A stretch of 64,000 nt of DNA from Planococcus citri (GCF_950023065.1 NC_088681.1:33142836-33206835); one strand, 5' to 3'. Counted from the first letter of the stretch, positions 12,801-26,749 are shown. Translations and numbers: made by a program. The notes: generated from the sequence alone by a model not told the origin.

Positions 12801-15800
12801 TGGCCGAAAGTCTAACAAAATTTCAAATTCAAAACACAAAATTTTCAATAGATCTTTCTGCAATTTTCAAAGGAAATTCGACGGAACGTACCCCACTACA
12901 CACAAAAATTTCTTCCTAGAAAATGTAATCGGGTAGTTCAGTTCAATTATTTCAGTTTTCGCACAACACTCACATTCTTGAAAAAAAAAATTGTTAACAC
13001 ATACGTAGAATTGATGGAAAATTGAACTGAAATTCGCCCAAAATATATTTTGGGAAATCTGGCCCAAAAATACACTTATTTACTGGAACACACAAAATGT
13101 GTTTTTGAAAGGAAAAAAATGCAAGCTCACAACTGATGAAACAACAGAATATTCACTCAAGTCTACAAAAAATAATGCCCCTCTACTCACAAAATTTCTA
13201 GATTCATAAATGCCCACAAACAGAGCTATGCACTGGGCTCGTACTCGATTCTTTCCAAAAAAAAAACAGTAATTTTAGCAACCAAAAAAATTTCCAAAAA
13301 GTAACAAAAAAAAGTGACAAGACGCGAGGAAAACATTTTAACGCAGAAAAAAATTGAAATAAAACTGAACTACCCATTAAGAAAATGTTTGATAAAAAGG
13401 CGAGACTTTTTGGCAATTTTTGGCAAAAAATCAAGAAACAAAATTTTAAAATGAAAAAGCAGGATTTTTGGCAAGACATTTTTCAAACACTTAACGATCG
13501 TTTCTGACCGGGGTGGAGGGGGAGGGGTGAAGGAGGCGTCAATATTTTACACGTCAATAATTCGTTTTTCAAGATGTCTTTGAACATTCTAAGATTTTTT
13601 CGGAGCTTCGAAGGGAGTGTCAACGCGAACTTTTTTTGCGACAGATTTTAGCTCCCCTCTACCTCTTCAATTTTTAAATGAAACCCCAGGTTTTCCGATG
13701 AAGTTTACACTTTTTTACATTTTTTTTTTAGGAAGCTTTGAAATTACCAACTTTTAACAGTTCCCACTTGGCATAAAAAAAATGTATGAATTCAAGTAGG
13801 TACCTACTTCGCTTTTAAGAAATAATAAAAAAATTAAAAACTTCAGTAAGTAGTTTAATATTCAATGAAAGAAAAAAAACATTCTAATTCAGAATTGATA
13901 ATCCAAAATCAAAAATTCGAACCCTTTTTTTATTTTTTCGTGTTGTTTTCGAGTTTTTCCCCAGTTTTTGATCTTTGAAAATAAAATTCAAAAAGAGAAG
14001 AAAACATTTTATTGCCGAGTGAAGCGAAGAGGCATAATTTTTGAAAAGCTCTCCAATTTTAGTCGGACGAAGTGAGGGTGAAGGCTTTTAAAAATATACA
14101 ATTTGAGAGTACCTATCTACCGAAATAACAAATTTTTAACATAATAAGTTTCCACGCAAAATTTTCGTGTTTTTGAGGACTTTTTGATACAAATTGTTGA
14201 AAAGCAGGACAACTGAAGGACTTGCAGGATACATCGCCAAAAAGCAGGACAAAATCAAGACTTGCAGGACGGTTAGACACCCTGAAGGATTTTTGAGGAC
14301 TTTTTGGGAATTATTAGAGAAAAAGCCAGACTTATGGATAATTTTTGGAAAAAAGTGAAAATCTCTAGCAATCTAGCTAAAAAGCAAAAACTTATGTCAA
14401 ATAGCAGAACTTTGATAATATTTTAACAAGAAGCAGCAACTTTTGGGAATTATTGGCAATTGCCATTTTATTCGAAAGGCGTGACTTTTTTGTAGTTTTT
14501 TATGCAAAAAAAGAAGCCTTTTCGATTTGCAAAAAAGCTAGAATTTTCGGTAATTTTCGACAAACAACGAGACTAGGACAATTTTCGGTAAAGAACACGA
14601 CTTTTTGATTTTTTTCTTTTCAAAAAAATGACAATTTTCAGCAATTTTGCTAAAAAAAAACGATATTTTCAATCATTTCTAACTGCATTTATAGAATTTC
14701 AACTATACATACATATATGAAAGTAAGTTTCGCAAGATTTCATTCAAATTTGACTGATGCAGTCACGAAAAAGGTCAATTCTGTTCTGTTGAGACCGACC
14801 CTTTTTATGGGATTTTGGAGAACTGGAAAATTTTAAAATTTTTCCAACACTCTAGAGCGATTTGAAACAATTGATTTGGGGAGTACAGAATGGGCTACAA
14901 ATGCATAATACGTCATCTTTTTACTTCACAAATGGGTTAAATTGGGCACTTGAATTTTAAAAACTTCATCAAAACTCCGAAATTTTACTCACTGGTATGC
15001 ACTTTTGGATGCTCTTTCAATATTTTTACAGGTCTCTACAAAAAAAATGCCGCTAGGTGGATACAGAGACAGCAAGCTCTTCGTGTTCATGAATGATGAT
15101 GTGAGCTCCAGGTGAATCATGACCTTTGACAAATGAAACTTCAGATCTTTTTCTCAAATTGAAAAAAATCAATCATGAAATTGCTTTCGATTCGATAATC
15201 TGCCAAATTTCCGTTTCTTGCCCATGGCAATAATACACTTAAACTATTCAAGGAGGTCGAAGATGTCCAAAATACGAGTATCTGTATAATTTGTCTATTC
15301 GCCATTTCTTCGAACATATACAATTACACTACAGCACATACCACGTGGAGTATAGGCACATAGGCAGGCAGGTACGAGGCATCTCGTGTATAGCATACGA
15401 ATCTCCGTTATATATGCCGAATATCATACACGAGATATATATACGTACATTGGGATACCGTTGCGTACAAATTAACATGCTTGTCAGTTAGGTACTGCAA
15501 TCGCGCGTATCGTCTTATGAACTTCATCATACCATAAATATAAATACAATCCATTAGCTTTTCTTTCAAAACATACCGTAAAACATCTCTTTCTCTGTCC
15601 CGATGGGTACACTTACCGATTATTATTAATATATCGGGTGTACAGCACAAAACGACTCCATAAACACACGCACCTCTCTTCCATAAACACACGTATACAC
15701 ACATTAAATCTAAACGAGTTCTTTTTGCAGTTCTGCTGTAGCTCAGCAGCTCTTTGCGTAATATGTACTGTTAATCTAACTCATACTCCACCAACCCCCT

Positions 15801-18800
15801 CCCCTCCCTCCCTCGGGCATCGTGTATTCATAGTACACATACTATAAGCATAGATGAGAAGACCATACACACGTGTCCATAGACATAGAGAACAGGTGAA
15901 AGTACACATACGCGTTCGAATAACGGATTCGATATACTACGATATAAATTTCCATAATCTAAGAATGAAAAAAAAAAATTATTTGCAGAATTAAATAATA
16001 CGTAGGTATCATCCTACGTATCCTTGTCCTTGTGATGTGAGCCTGGGAGAAAAACACTCGTAAAGAATTCTAATAAAATATTTGTATGGCTGTACTCTGT
16101 ATCTGAAACTACGAGTATAATATGACGAATCGAATTTACCAACGTAAGTAATTAAAACAGCCTATAGTGCTTTCATTTTGCACTTTTTTCTTTCAAGTCA
16201 CCTGTATTTGCAAATGTGAAACTGAAACTGGCAAAACCTATGAAAACTGGTTCAACATGCTGCTATCGTGACACCCTCTCATTACATCCATAAAGTAATA
16301 ATTAACATGAAAGCTAATAAATTGCTTTTCAAGTTTCAGCAGATTTTTCAACAAGAGAACATGACGTGTTGTTTGAGATGAACATGATCGACGTTTATTA
16401 TCTTTTCAACTAAGTATATTGAACCTACACGAATGATATGTTTATTAAAGCAGTCGATTTAAAGTACAATTAGATATAAGTTATTACGTTTTGCAAATTA
16501 TAGGTTCGATTGAGAGCGAGCAATTTCTCCGAGAAAATATCTAATTTACAAAATAATGTATTCGAATTTTGGTAATTTTCAAAATTGACGGTTTTCGTGT
16601 TTTAAAACCACTAATAAATTTTTTTTTTTTCGCATTTTCTGGAATTTAAAATAGGTTAAAAATTCGCTTTTGAACTAGTACTCCTATCGAGAAGATGCCC
16701 AATAAGCATCAATTAAAATTATATGTCATGAAGTTCAGTTTTCGTTTTTAAAGAGCAAAATTTGCGGAGAAATATGAAAACTCGCTGGAGGTTCCAAAAA
16801 GATCAAATTGAGATTATTTTCGAGACGGAGGAAATTTTACGCTCCGTCATTTTGTTTCTATTAGTTTTTTTCGTCAGACCTGCGATTCACCCAAAAAATC
16901 TGTTTCTCGTATAAATATTGATTTTTCCGAGACAACCAATTTTTTACTTCAAAAAATGACAATTTTTGGGCAAACGAAAGGTCTAAAGTACCTATAAAAT
17001 GACAGAAACCCAATTGTAAACCACGAAAGTTTCTATCAAAAAAGTCTAATTGGTGTTTGTGCTAAAAAAGCTCAATCCAAGTTAACGCCAATAAATCACT
17101 TTCATGATTCTAATCCGAGAAATTCAAACTATTCGAGAAAAAGAATAACAATTCTATTAAAAAAATTGACCACACAACGCCGTAAATAAATTTGACTAAT
17201 AAATTTTCTCTGATACATTTACAACACTCGTACATCTTCTCCTCGGGCTCGCCCCTGCTCTCGAATCAATTCATTCATAAATTTCATTTTTTCTCTAGGA
17301 CAGGAAGAAGAGGAGGGAAATATATACGAGCAATGTACGAGAATTCACGTTTTTCTACGAGTAAGTACGTATAGTGGGTTCGCTATACCGCGAAATTTAA
17401 TAAGAAAAATATCGTGTACTTTTCTCGTATACGTACATATACCCGAACGTGACCGAAGAGACGTATAAGTCGCGTGTAGTGTACGCTGCTGGTCGAGTCG
17501 TAAAGATGATTATTCTTTTTATTTTCTTCATTTCTATCTTCTAAATTTAGCTACCCCCGAAATTAAACAGCACGCGAGATTATACCAATGTACGTGTTTT
17601 AGATGGATTCACGAAAGAATATACACTTAGTGGGTCGTAAGATATAATGTACGTAGAACGTAGTAGTACGTTGGTGGATCTTCTCGTACTACATGGAGAC
17701 CATAGAGAGATTCTTTGAAGAAGAAAAATAATAATAATGATGCGTTACATTAGACGATAAATTTAATAAAGAATTTAAATACGTGATTTTCATAGCTAAT
17801 TTCTTAATTTTGAACTTAAAAATAATTTAAAAAAAAGTAATAATTAAAATATGATGAGAGATGGTGAAAAGTTTAATGTAAAATGAACGGAATTTTTTTG
17901 GCCAAAAAAATGTAGATAATTTCAAAGAAGGAATTATTCCCTAAGCGGAGGAATTTTTGCAGTTTTTCTCTTTTGCTTTTTCTTTTCTCTTCTATCTTAT
18001 TTTCATTAAAAGAAAGCTACAGAAGTTCTCATTTTCAGACTTTACATTCTCAAAAATAAATTAACGCGCAGGAGATGAGAACATTTCGCGTAGTTTTCAT
18101 TTGTTTGGCCATTTTTTAAGAATATATGAGGGGAGGGGAGGGAAAAGCTTTTAAAAAATATCTTCACGTTGCGTTTACTCTTTTGAAGTATCGAAATGGA
18201 AATGACCTAAATTTACCCTACCTTCTTTTTTTGAATTTAACAAGATAAAACATCATTTCATGTCAATTACCTAGATTTTTTTAAATGATTGCTTTTTAAA
18301 TTTTACAGTTACTTATTTTTAAAAGATGTTGCAGTTTTTTCAATTTTTTTTTCAAAACTTTTCCAAATTTAAAAAAAAGCTATTTTAGTGAACATTTATT
18401 GTTAAAAATCTCCTTTGCATTCACTTTCAAAGATGTCTTCATATAAGCTCATGTTTACATTTTCAGCAATCTAATAGCAAAATCTGGAGTCCTATAATTT
18501 TTTGAAATTTTCGAAACAGAAAAGGGACCTCCGGTTACGAAAGGTGATTGAAAATTTCGCAGTCTTTCGAGTACCAAAAAATAATTATGGAGCAAGAAAA
18601 AATTTCCGCCAACCGCAACCCCTCCTTTTGCTCCATATGTGAAAAAATCATGGTGTGCAAGGCTGCATTTCTTTCGTCGAAATGTCGACCTCAAATCACA
18701 GTGTTATTGGTACTTTTCAAATTCTTAAAATGGCGAGACAGGGTCAAAAATTTTTAAAAATCAACTTTTTGAGTTTTTTTATTGGTTTTCCGCCCCCTCC

Positions 18801-19176
18801 TTCTCCCTCCCTCCCAATCTTTCACTTTCACATCTGAGAACAGGAAAAACATTTCTGGGGAACAATTATTTTTCGAAAATTTGATGGGAAAATGGAGATA
18901 ACAATTTGAAATTGAGTCTAAGAACGACCTAGAAATTAGAACATGACTAAAAAAATATTATTTTGTAAAATGTTGAAACTAATGAAAAATTTTGAACTAC
19001 ATATTTTTTTTTAAATTTCAAAACAATTGGACCCAAAAAAGTCTATTATTTAGAAATATAATTAGAAAATAAACTTCAAAACGCTTGGAAAATTTTTAAA
19101 AAATAAATAAAAATATTATTTGTAAAAATAAAGCTATTCAATAAAAATTTTGGCATTTTTTCAAAAAAAAATCTAA
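9812..19176. other. long non-coding stretch, probably 5' intron of the 8194-9771 gene
   Basis: No reading frame with family resemblance or splice support was seen on either strand in this 9.4 kb. It has GC-poor sequence, short poly-A/T runs, G-rich patches (GGGGAGGGGAGG types at 11.2, 13.5 and 18.1 kb) and degenerate repeats at 10.7-11.1 and 14.1-14.7 kb. The 5' UTR acceptor at 9812 implies that at least part of it is intron. Confidence 0.5.
10680..11075. repeat. degenerate tandem repeat, three units of about 140-150 bp
   Basis: Three diverged units start near 10680, 10818 and 10971. Each has a core like AAAATCGTGACTC(A/G), then GATTTTGGG or similar, then a TTTAAAAATGCTCAAAA-like block. The unit starts are 138 and 153 bp apart. 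I see no coding potential. Confidence 0.5.
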
Positions 19177-20816
19177 CAAGGGAACCTCTTGAGGTGTCAC
19201 GCTTCGATTTGAAAGGGACCGCGATTTCCGGAAAGAGCATACGCGTAGTCTAAAACACCCAAAACCAAATTTTCATCTGCTCAAGTTCATTTTTCGATTT
19301 TTGGCGAATTTTTGAAGATTTAAAATTGACTGTTTTTGGCGATTTATGCTTTTTTTTAAGCACATACTTGAATCGGTGGGTACGGAAAGGGGCTAAGTCA
19401 CATTTTCGCATTTTTCAGGAATAACAAAAAACTGATTTATTTGAAAATCAAAAATTTTTGGTAAACATGTTTAAGGTCATTGAAAGAGGACCCCAAGACA
19501 CAATTTTTAGCACTGTTTAGAAAAAAAAATATTCACGTGCGCCGGCGCTGTTGCTGCCTAAACAAATGGGACTTAGACCCTTTCTGCACCCAATCGACAA
19601 AATTTCTTTTGAAATTGCTCGGGCACGAATGGGGCTTGATTCTACATCTAAGTACATCATTTAGACTGCTATCTCGTTTAAATTGACCCAAAACCCCTTT
19701 AGTTCTAAGACTTTTTGCCGAAGTTGTTAAATTTTTCATCATTTTTCAGTTCAGAGATTAACTTAAATTTCAAAAAATGGTCTTCTCAAAAATGTTAGTT
19801 ATTTTTCAAGGAATTTAAAAATTTTTACAAAAAAGTCATAAATGCGGATCCGCCCTTTTTCTGCGCCCTAATACCACTTTCCCGGCAGTTTTGTGGAAAT
19901 CTGACATCACCAGTCGATCCGTCGTACTTTGAAACCCCTATATCGGTGAAAAAAAAAATTTCCAAAAATGTGACTTGCTCCCTTTCTGCACCCACCAATT
20001 CACTTGATCAGTAAAAATGGTCAAAATAAGTCCCAAAACTAATATTCATTACCCAAATCCAAATTTCACGATTTCCAGCCATTCTGGAGCCTCCAGCGCG
20101 ATTTTTCAATTTCTCCAGAACTTTGAATTTGCTCCAGAAGGCTTAAATATGCAGGTGGGCAGCTAAAAATCGAGACGAGTTTATCTACATATGAGCCGAT
20201 TTTGGGAGTGACACCTCAAGAGTGGTTTTTGACCAGGTTTTTTCAAGACTAAAAAATTCAAAAAATCAAAAGATAACCATTTGTGAAGAAATTTTTGAAA
20301 TTTGTGCGAATCGCTGTATTTCTTCAAGAACTAACCTCCGGAGCGCAATTTGGCGCGAGAGTGACACCTCAAAAAACCACTCTTGAAGTGTCACTCTCAA
20401 AATCGGCTCAAATGTGGATAAACTCGTTAAACAGGTCGAGTGTGATATACAACTCGATTTTTAGCTGCCCAACTTCATACATATGTATTCACGCCTTCTG
20501 GAGCAAATTCAAAATTCTGGAGAAATTGAAAAATCGCGCTGGCGGCTCTAGAATGGCTGGAAATTGTGAAATTTGGATTTGGGTAATAATATTAGTTTTG
20601 GGACTTATTTTGACCTTTTTTACTGACCAAGTACGTACTTTTAAAAAAAGCATAAATCGCCAAAAACGGTCAATTTTGAATTTTCAAAAATTCGCCAAAA
20701 ATCGAAAAATGAACTTGGGCGGCTGAAAATTTGGTTTTGGGGGTTTTGGACTATGCTCTTTCCAAAAACCGCGGTCCCGTTCAAATCGGAGTGTGACACC
20801 TCAAGAGGTTCCCTTG
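19177..20816. mobile_element. 1.64 kb fold-back transposon with TAA target duplication
   Basis: The left end is CAAGGGAACCTCTTGAGG and the right end is CCTCAAGAGGTTCCCTTG, its perfect inverse. TAA flanks both sides (19174-19176 and 20817-20819). Inverted similarity continues far inward: 19259-19369 pairs with about 20628-20740, and 20009-20228 pairs with about 20337-20630. Removing the nested insertion at 19370-20001 leaves an almost complete hairpin. The subterminal word GACACCTCAAGAG also appears at the inner ends of the arms. A TAA (TWA) 3-bp duplication suits PIF/Harbinger or some CMC elements. It has no transposase frame. A diverged relative starts at 46799 with the same first ten bases and the same TAA in front. 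Confidence 0.75.
19370..20001. mobile_element. 632 bp transposon nested in the fold-back element, ACTT duplication
   Basis: It interrupts only the left arm of the fold-back element; the right arm shows the uninterrupted site. The left end reads GAATCGGTGGGTACGGAAAG and the right end, inverted, GAATTGGTGGGTGCAGAAAG. The inverted repeats are about 40 bp and run into AAGTCACATTTT. ACTT flanks both sides (19366-19369, 20002-20005). Diverged extra copies of the terminal motif (CTTTCTGCACCCA and CTGCGCCCTAA) lie inside near 19579 and 19860. The GA start, 4-bp duplication and internal TIR copies match the habits of the elements at 1662 and 5408, although the sequence differs. Confidence 0.7.
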
Positions 20817-23800
20817 TAAGTACATACCTTAAAAAAACCTCACAGGATATTTAATATACAATCTCAGAATCAGCAATATAGGTACAGGATTTTTGCAAGA
20901 TTTTACAAAATTCTACTTTTTGCTGTAAAATTTGAGTAGAACTGTTCAGTATGGGAGTATTGAGATTTTGTTCGCAATTTTTTTTAAAAAACTAACCCCC
21001 CTCCGTAAAAAATACATACTTATTCTTTTGATCACTCGTATCGAAAAAGAACTTCAAAACATATGAGCTGACCAAAACGTATAGGAAATGCAACCTCAGT
21101 TGGCTTGTAAATGCTTGAAATGCATTACCTACCTATTGAAAAAAAAAACAAAACTCCAAAATTACCAAAATAAAAAAATTTAATCATCACAGCGTCTTTT
21201 GAAGTTCCCAAACACCACATAAATGGGTCAATTTCAATTCTATTACTTACTTCGAATTCAGATTTCAGACCCAAAAAGCCCCTGATTCCTCCTTTTACCT
21301 CATAAAACAAGACTCACGTCTCGAGACCACTTCTCATTGATAAAATTTCAATTTACGAAAAAAAAAAATGCATACTAAACCGCTATAAATGGCACTATTA
21401 CGAGAATAAATTGAGCGAAACTGCAAACCTCACAGTCGACTGCGCAGTCTCTCTCACTTACACTATGGATTCAGTAAAATTCACACCTCGTAAAATCACA
21501 CCTGACTAATTTCACGACCTGATTTAATAACGCTGATAAGCATCAAAGCACAGAGAAATGCTCACGATGCAGTTGAGGAGATCATGTACCTGCGACGATA
21601 AAAATCATAGTTGAAAAATATACGCCATTTCCTACTTCCGGTTGTGAAAAGGAAAAACTCCCCTTTTTTACGGAACCCTGGCAGAATGATACAACATAGA
21701 GAGAGAGACGGGCCCGATGCCAAGACTGTACCTTACAACACATGTGTGTTGTGTACAAAATGCATACTGTAGAACAAAGCATTGTGATCTTTTGAGCTAT
21801 TCCGACCGAGACATTAGACAAGGTGAGATATCGAATCGAACGCGGCCTCAAGTTAAAAATCGATTATTTTTCAATTTGCAAAACCTCCGCAATTAGAAAG
21901 TACCGTATGGAATTTATTACGCGTAGATGGCCATAGACGAGATAAATTAATTTTTCGTACAGACTGAACATCTCGTATATAATAATAATAATATTTATAT
22001 AGAAATTTGTAGGATGATGTCAATTTAAAATTTAAATCTACGAGTATTTCACTGTAACCGGTTTCTTTTAGGTAGTTTATTTTTTTGTTTTTATTTAACA
22101 CAGACAATAGCACCGTATCGTTTTCGATTTCGAGTAATGTTTATTATTCGAATATTAGGTATGCTTCGTACTGCGTGTGTTTTCAATTAAGAAGTTGAGA
22201 AAAAAATTGATTACTGTTTTATAAAATTTTCTTTCAAAGTACAGGTACACACATTTTATGTAACCGAATAAATACAAACCGACGACAGATTGATGGGCTG
22301 GAATATTCATTAAATACTCATTGTGACACTTCATCAAATGTTTTCCGACATACATAGGTACCACAAATTAACTGCAATATCCTGCCGTTAAGGTAAGCTA
22401 TGGTAAACTTTCGACAAAAGATTTCACACTCGAGGGAAAGTTCATTAACATCGCAGCGGTAAAACGATAAATCGCCGGTGTATTTCGGTACCTATATCAA
22501 TGACAGGCAGTGTTCATTATGCCGACAACACTTCCATGTGCCACTGGGAAGAATTTAAGAGTTTTCGAAACCTTCACATATGTCGAGATTTTTTGACCAT
22601 GGTCCCTTTATTTATCTCGGATCCGAGTCGGACACATGCGACGAGCGACGACAACGGGTCATTGCAACCCGGAAACACGCAGGGGTTTTCAAAATACCGA
22701 TGTAATGGGCTTCTTTGTTCGAGGACAGTTTTTAGTTCGAACCCAGTATAACGAACGACTTTTGCTCGAATTTGGGTCATTTCTGATGCACGAATATACC
22801 AACAGATAGATCGACGAGAAGGGCGAGACTTTTATTAACGAAAACTGAAACAAAATACTGGATTAATTTTCATCTTACAAACACTGGTAACTTTTAGAAT
22901 TCTGCTGCTGCTACATAACCTCACGAAAGACGCGAGATACCTATTTATCTCATTGTAATAAAATCACCACGATACCTGATAGTAAGTTCGCCAAATATAC
23001 CGCGTATATAACACATCGAGAGACAGCATCCCAGGAAGCTCGCTAATAATAACCACCGGTTGGGCTTACATCGTATAAAATACGAGAGTACATAGCGTTA
23101 ACGTTTTATTTATATTGGTTCGAAGCAGGGTCTATGCCCTTTACTACGTACAGACACGTGTATTTCATACATTTTCGCCTTTTTCAGTGCCAAAAAATTA
23201 ATGATTAATGTTATCATCGAACAATAGACCCTTCACAAACTCCAGTACGTTTACACCTTCGACTTCGATTCGGATATCATTCGATTCGAACGCTACCATC
23301 GCGTTTGAAAATATGGGCCAAGTAAACTAAATCAACCTACACTATTTTTTCACTCCGTATCTCCGTCCGAATAAAAATAAACAAATACATTCTGTCTATA
23401 AGCCAGCGAAATTCAAACAACAGCAGTACGAATCACCTCAAACGCCGAATACATACGTATATTATACGATCCGATTACATTTCTGTGTATTCAAAGCGAC
23501 CGTAATCATGGCCGAAATGTCGAATTCTTACCTAGTTTGATCACATAGATTTATTCCATTTGCACACAACACAGCACTCGAATTAAAAACGATATTATTT
23601 AGCACCCCGCACTTTGTTTTAATATTAATTAATCGCCGAAATATTACGCACACGAACATAACTTAAATCACAAGAGCTTTACATTCGGTCGCGAAGAAAA
23701 TAAACTTTGAAAAACATTAGATAAGTACGAGCAGTGCAGCCAGTAGCTAGCGAGATTGAGAAACGCGGCTCACCCAGTGTGACCAGTTGGCCGGTTTATG

Positions 23801-26749
23801 AAAGCAAAACGTCGTGTTTCGACTTGCGAATTTCTTGCAAATTTTGATGGTTGATGTTGAATATTCGTGGATGTAATTGATTTTTTTTTTTTAGAATAAT
23901 AATCGTTTGATTAGATTATTTTTGAATACTTGTGTGAATCTAAACCAGTTGAATTTAGTTTATGATAAATTTTACTCGATCGTTGATCTTAAAATAACTT
24001 GACCAGATGAAAAAAAAAAGTAATCTAATTGCTTTCTTTCAGTTGGCAAGAGTTTTTTTCATCATTAGCGTTCATTACTGAATTCCATAATGCACATACC
24101 TAGTGTAATTAGCACATTACACGAACAGAAGGATTCGGTTATGTAACGAAACAATAAAACCAAGAGTTAACTACTGTACTACCTTCTATAGATTGTTTTA
24201 ATCATGATGAACTAGGAGTATAAATTTTATTATCAATTGGTCAAAACAACGAATTGTTTTAGAAAACTTCATTTACATGTTGTAATTTGAAGCTAAACAA
24301 TTACGTGCTATGTACTTTTGCTCAACTTTGAGGAGTAATCAGGTAGCAACATAGATTCGAGAAGAAAACTTCAAATTTTTTCTTCGAACAAAACAGATGG
24401 ACAAATTCAAGAATTACGAACCGACCATTACAATACACTTTTCTGCTTTGGTGAAACAGGTCTGAAGAAAGAACGGCGCCAATACGTTTTTAAAAAAAGT
24501 CCAATTTTGAAATAACAAGACAACAAGAGTGGAAATGTAAATAAGTAAGGGAGCTAATAAGATTCCACTAGCCTTTGATTTCTTATTATAAGTAAATGTG
24601 GATAAATGTGAAATTAATAGATTATTGCCCCTAAAAATAAACCAGTAGGCAATATGCATAATATAAAAAATGAATGTTCGGACATTCTCCAACGTACCTA
24701 TACTTGAACGTACCGCATTTTAAAGTAAACTTAATAATATACTCTACAGTGAATAATTAACACCATTCAATTCATTTGTGTATTTCACAAAAAAAAAATG
24801 TCACATACAAATTTACTGCAATATTGGTAGCGAAATATAATGCAAAAAAGTACAAACATAAGAATCGTATCACTTGAATAATGATCTTTACTACAAGTTA
24901 ATAACAAAATACTCAGATACGTGTTAACAAAATGAACGACATATAAAACTATAAAAATAAAGGTTAACAAAAGAAGAAAAAAAAATCAGCATTAATAATA
25001 AAGAAAAAAAAAACATACATAGGCGAATTGCTACAATATGGTAGAAAAAAAAAAGAAATAAAGAAGAATCGTTGCTCTTTTTTTTGAATAATTCGCAAAT
25101 GTATATAGAATGGGTAGTACAGGACGTATATGATGAGGTGACGGTGGTAGGATGTAATATATAAGTTAATTTAAGCATTTGAGAAAGCGCAACAAAATCA
25201 AGGTATATAAATAACACAGAAAGAATAAAATATAAAATATAATAAACTATATAAAAATAACGATCTATCCGACTAAATGATCTACGTAGATCAATACTGG
25301 ACATGGACAACACTGCATGCAAATGATATGAAAAAAAAGACGACAAAAAACAAAAAAAAAATTAAAAATACAAAAAAACGTGCAAAAATGCCGATCAAGT
25401 GCATTTAAATATTGCTCTCTATATAAGTATATAAAAATTACGTACATAATAAATTTTTCAGCCTTGCGATCGAATTAATAAATCACTACAGTGTTGCCAG
25501 GCATCCACGTATGAAAACTTTCACCGCGATTACATTTTCGAATCTTTCTTTACTTTTAAATCATAGTGAAGCTGACTCGATTACAAATCAATTAAACGTT
25601 AAATTACTATTTATAGTATGTAACTCGATTTTAAGAAGCACCTCGAATAGTACACTAATAAAAATCTCCCTACAACATTGCTGCGTTAACTTTTTCGACG
25701 CTATCGAAATACACTGAAATCTGAACGAGAAAAAAATCTGTATAAATTTGAGCAACATTTAAACAAACGATTAAGGGGAGAAAAAATAACGTACAGTTCA
25801 GTTTCAAGTGCGCTATAAAAATACCGTTCTTAGCGTCGATTACAACGTACATCGTAGAAGTGTATAACGTTACGAATTACATGAAAATTAAACATTTAAA
25901 TACTTTATATCACGTACATTAGCAACTACTCCTAAATCCATACTTTATTTAATGATTTTGCATTAATTTTAAAAGGAACTTTTTCAAAGAAAATTATTGC
26001 GATTATGAAATAATAAAAAGGGGTATTTTTATCCATCGAACTTTTCATCATAAACAATATATAAATACAACATTTACATTTTTTTAAAAATTAATAGACA
26101 ATAAGATAAAATAATATACAGCGCTCTCGTACTTTGTAAACATTGCGTAATAACGTACGTATTTAAAATCAAACTTACAAATTACAACCTACAAAATTTA
26201 TTCGACTTTATAAAATATTTTTTCATCACCAATTTATAAATTATACGTAGAAGCAATTACGTCGGCATTAATCGCGCTCCAAAGACGGAAAAAATCATTT
26301 AAAAAATTTTCATCTCACAGACATTTTTTTTTTTAATTTATAAATTATAACCACGTCACAGTATCGCGGATACATTTCGATTGAATAGTATTTTTTTTTA
26401 AATTAAGAAAACACACTACTATAGCACAAATGAAATTCAAATAAAAAATAAAACGAAAAACAAAAAAAAGAAAAAAAGAATCATTTTTTTTCAAATAAAT
26501 GTTTTGTTCTTCGATACAAGTAAAAAAAAAAAAGTAATAACAAAATTTTTCCGATTCGTATCATATTATGAAATTACAACGCGTTATGTGCAAACAGGAT
26601 CATTCGAAAAGCGTTGAAAAACCACTTCGAAATCAAACATATATATACATAGTACATAGCGACTGTTGCAAGAATATGCTATTTTCAAAAATATTTCGTT
26701 ATTTCTAAATGCAATACAATTTATAAAGCGATAATTTTTTTCCTATAAA
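20817..26749. other. non-coding; includes likely 3' UTR of faf on its right side
   Basis: No coding exon was recognised. The 1-2 kb immediately left of 26750 should contain the faf 3' UTR. Several TTTATT words (AATAAA on the minus strand, for example at 26197) are possible polyadenylation signals, and I cannot choose among them. Between 22.4 and 23.8 kb the base composition is less AT-rich and includes the possible first exon described separately. Confidence 0.5.
23534..23780 (-). promoter_or_regulatory. possible promoter and non-coding first exon of the 8194-9771 gene
   Basis: The 8194-9811 exon needs an upstream 5' UTR exon on the minus strand. Here a good donor (ACTAG|GTAAGAA, intron side near 23533) follows a CpG-containing stretch up to about 23780. 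This is context only: no coding sequence, TATA box or transcript supports it, and other sites between 9812 and 26749 could serve. Confidence 0.2.

Noticed and set aside
20283..20726. 147-codon plus-strand frame
   Set aside because: It lies within the right arm of the fold-back transposon at 19177-20816 and does not resemble a transposase.
22735..22760. GTTCGAA-type words resembling a tRNA T-arm (also near 59750 and 60980)
   Set aside because: No acceptor stem, D-arm or anticodon arm can be formed around any of them.
24924..25346. 140-codon minus-strand frame rich in Phe, Tyr, Ile and Leu
   Set aside because: The product reflects T-rich sequence read on the minus strand (poly-A on plus). It has no conserved pattern and lies where faf 3' flank is expected.
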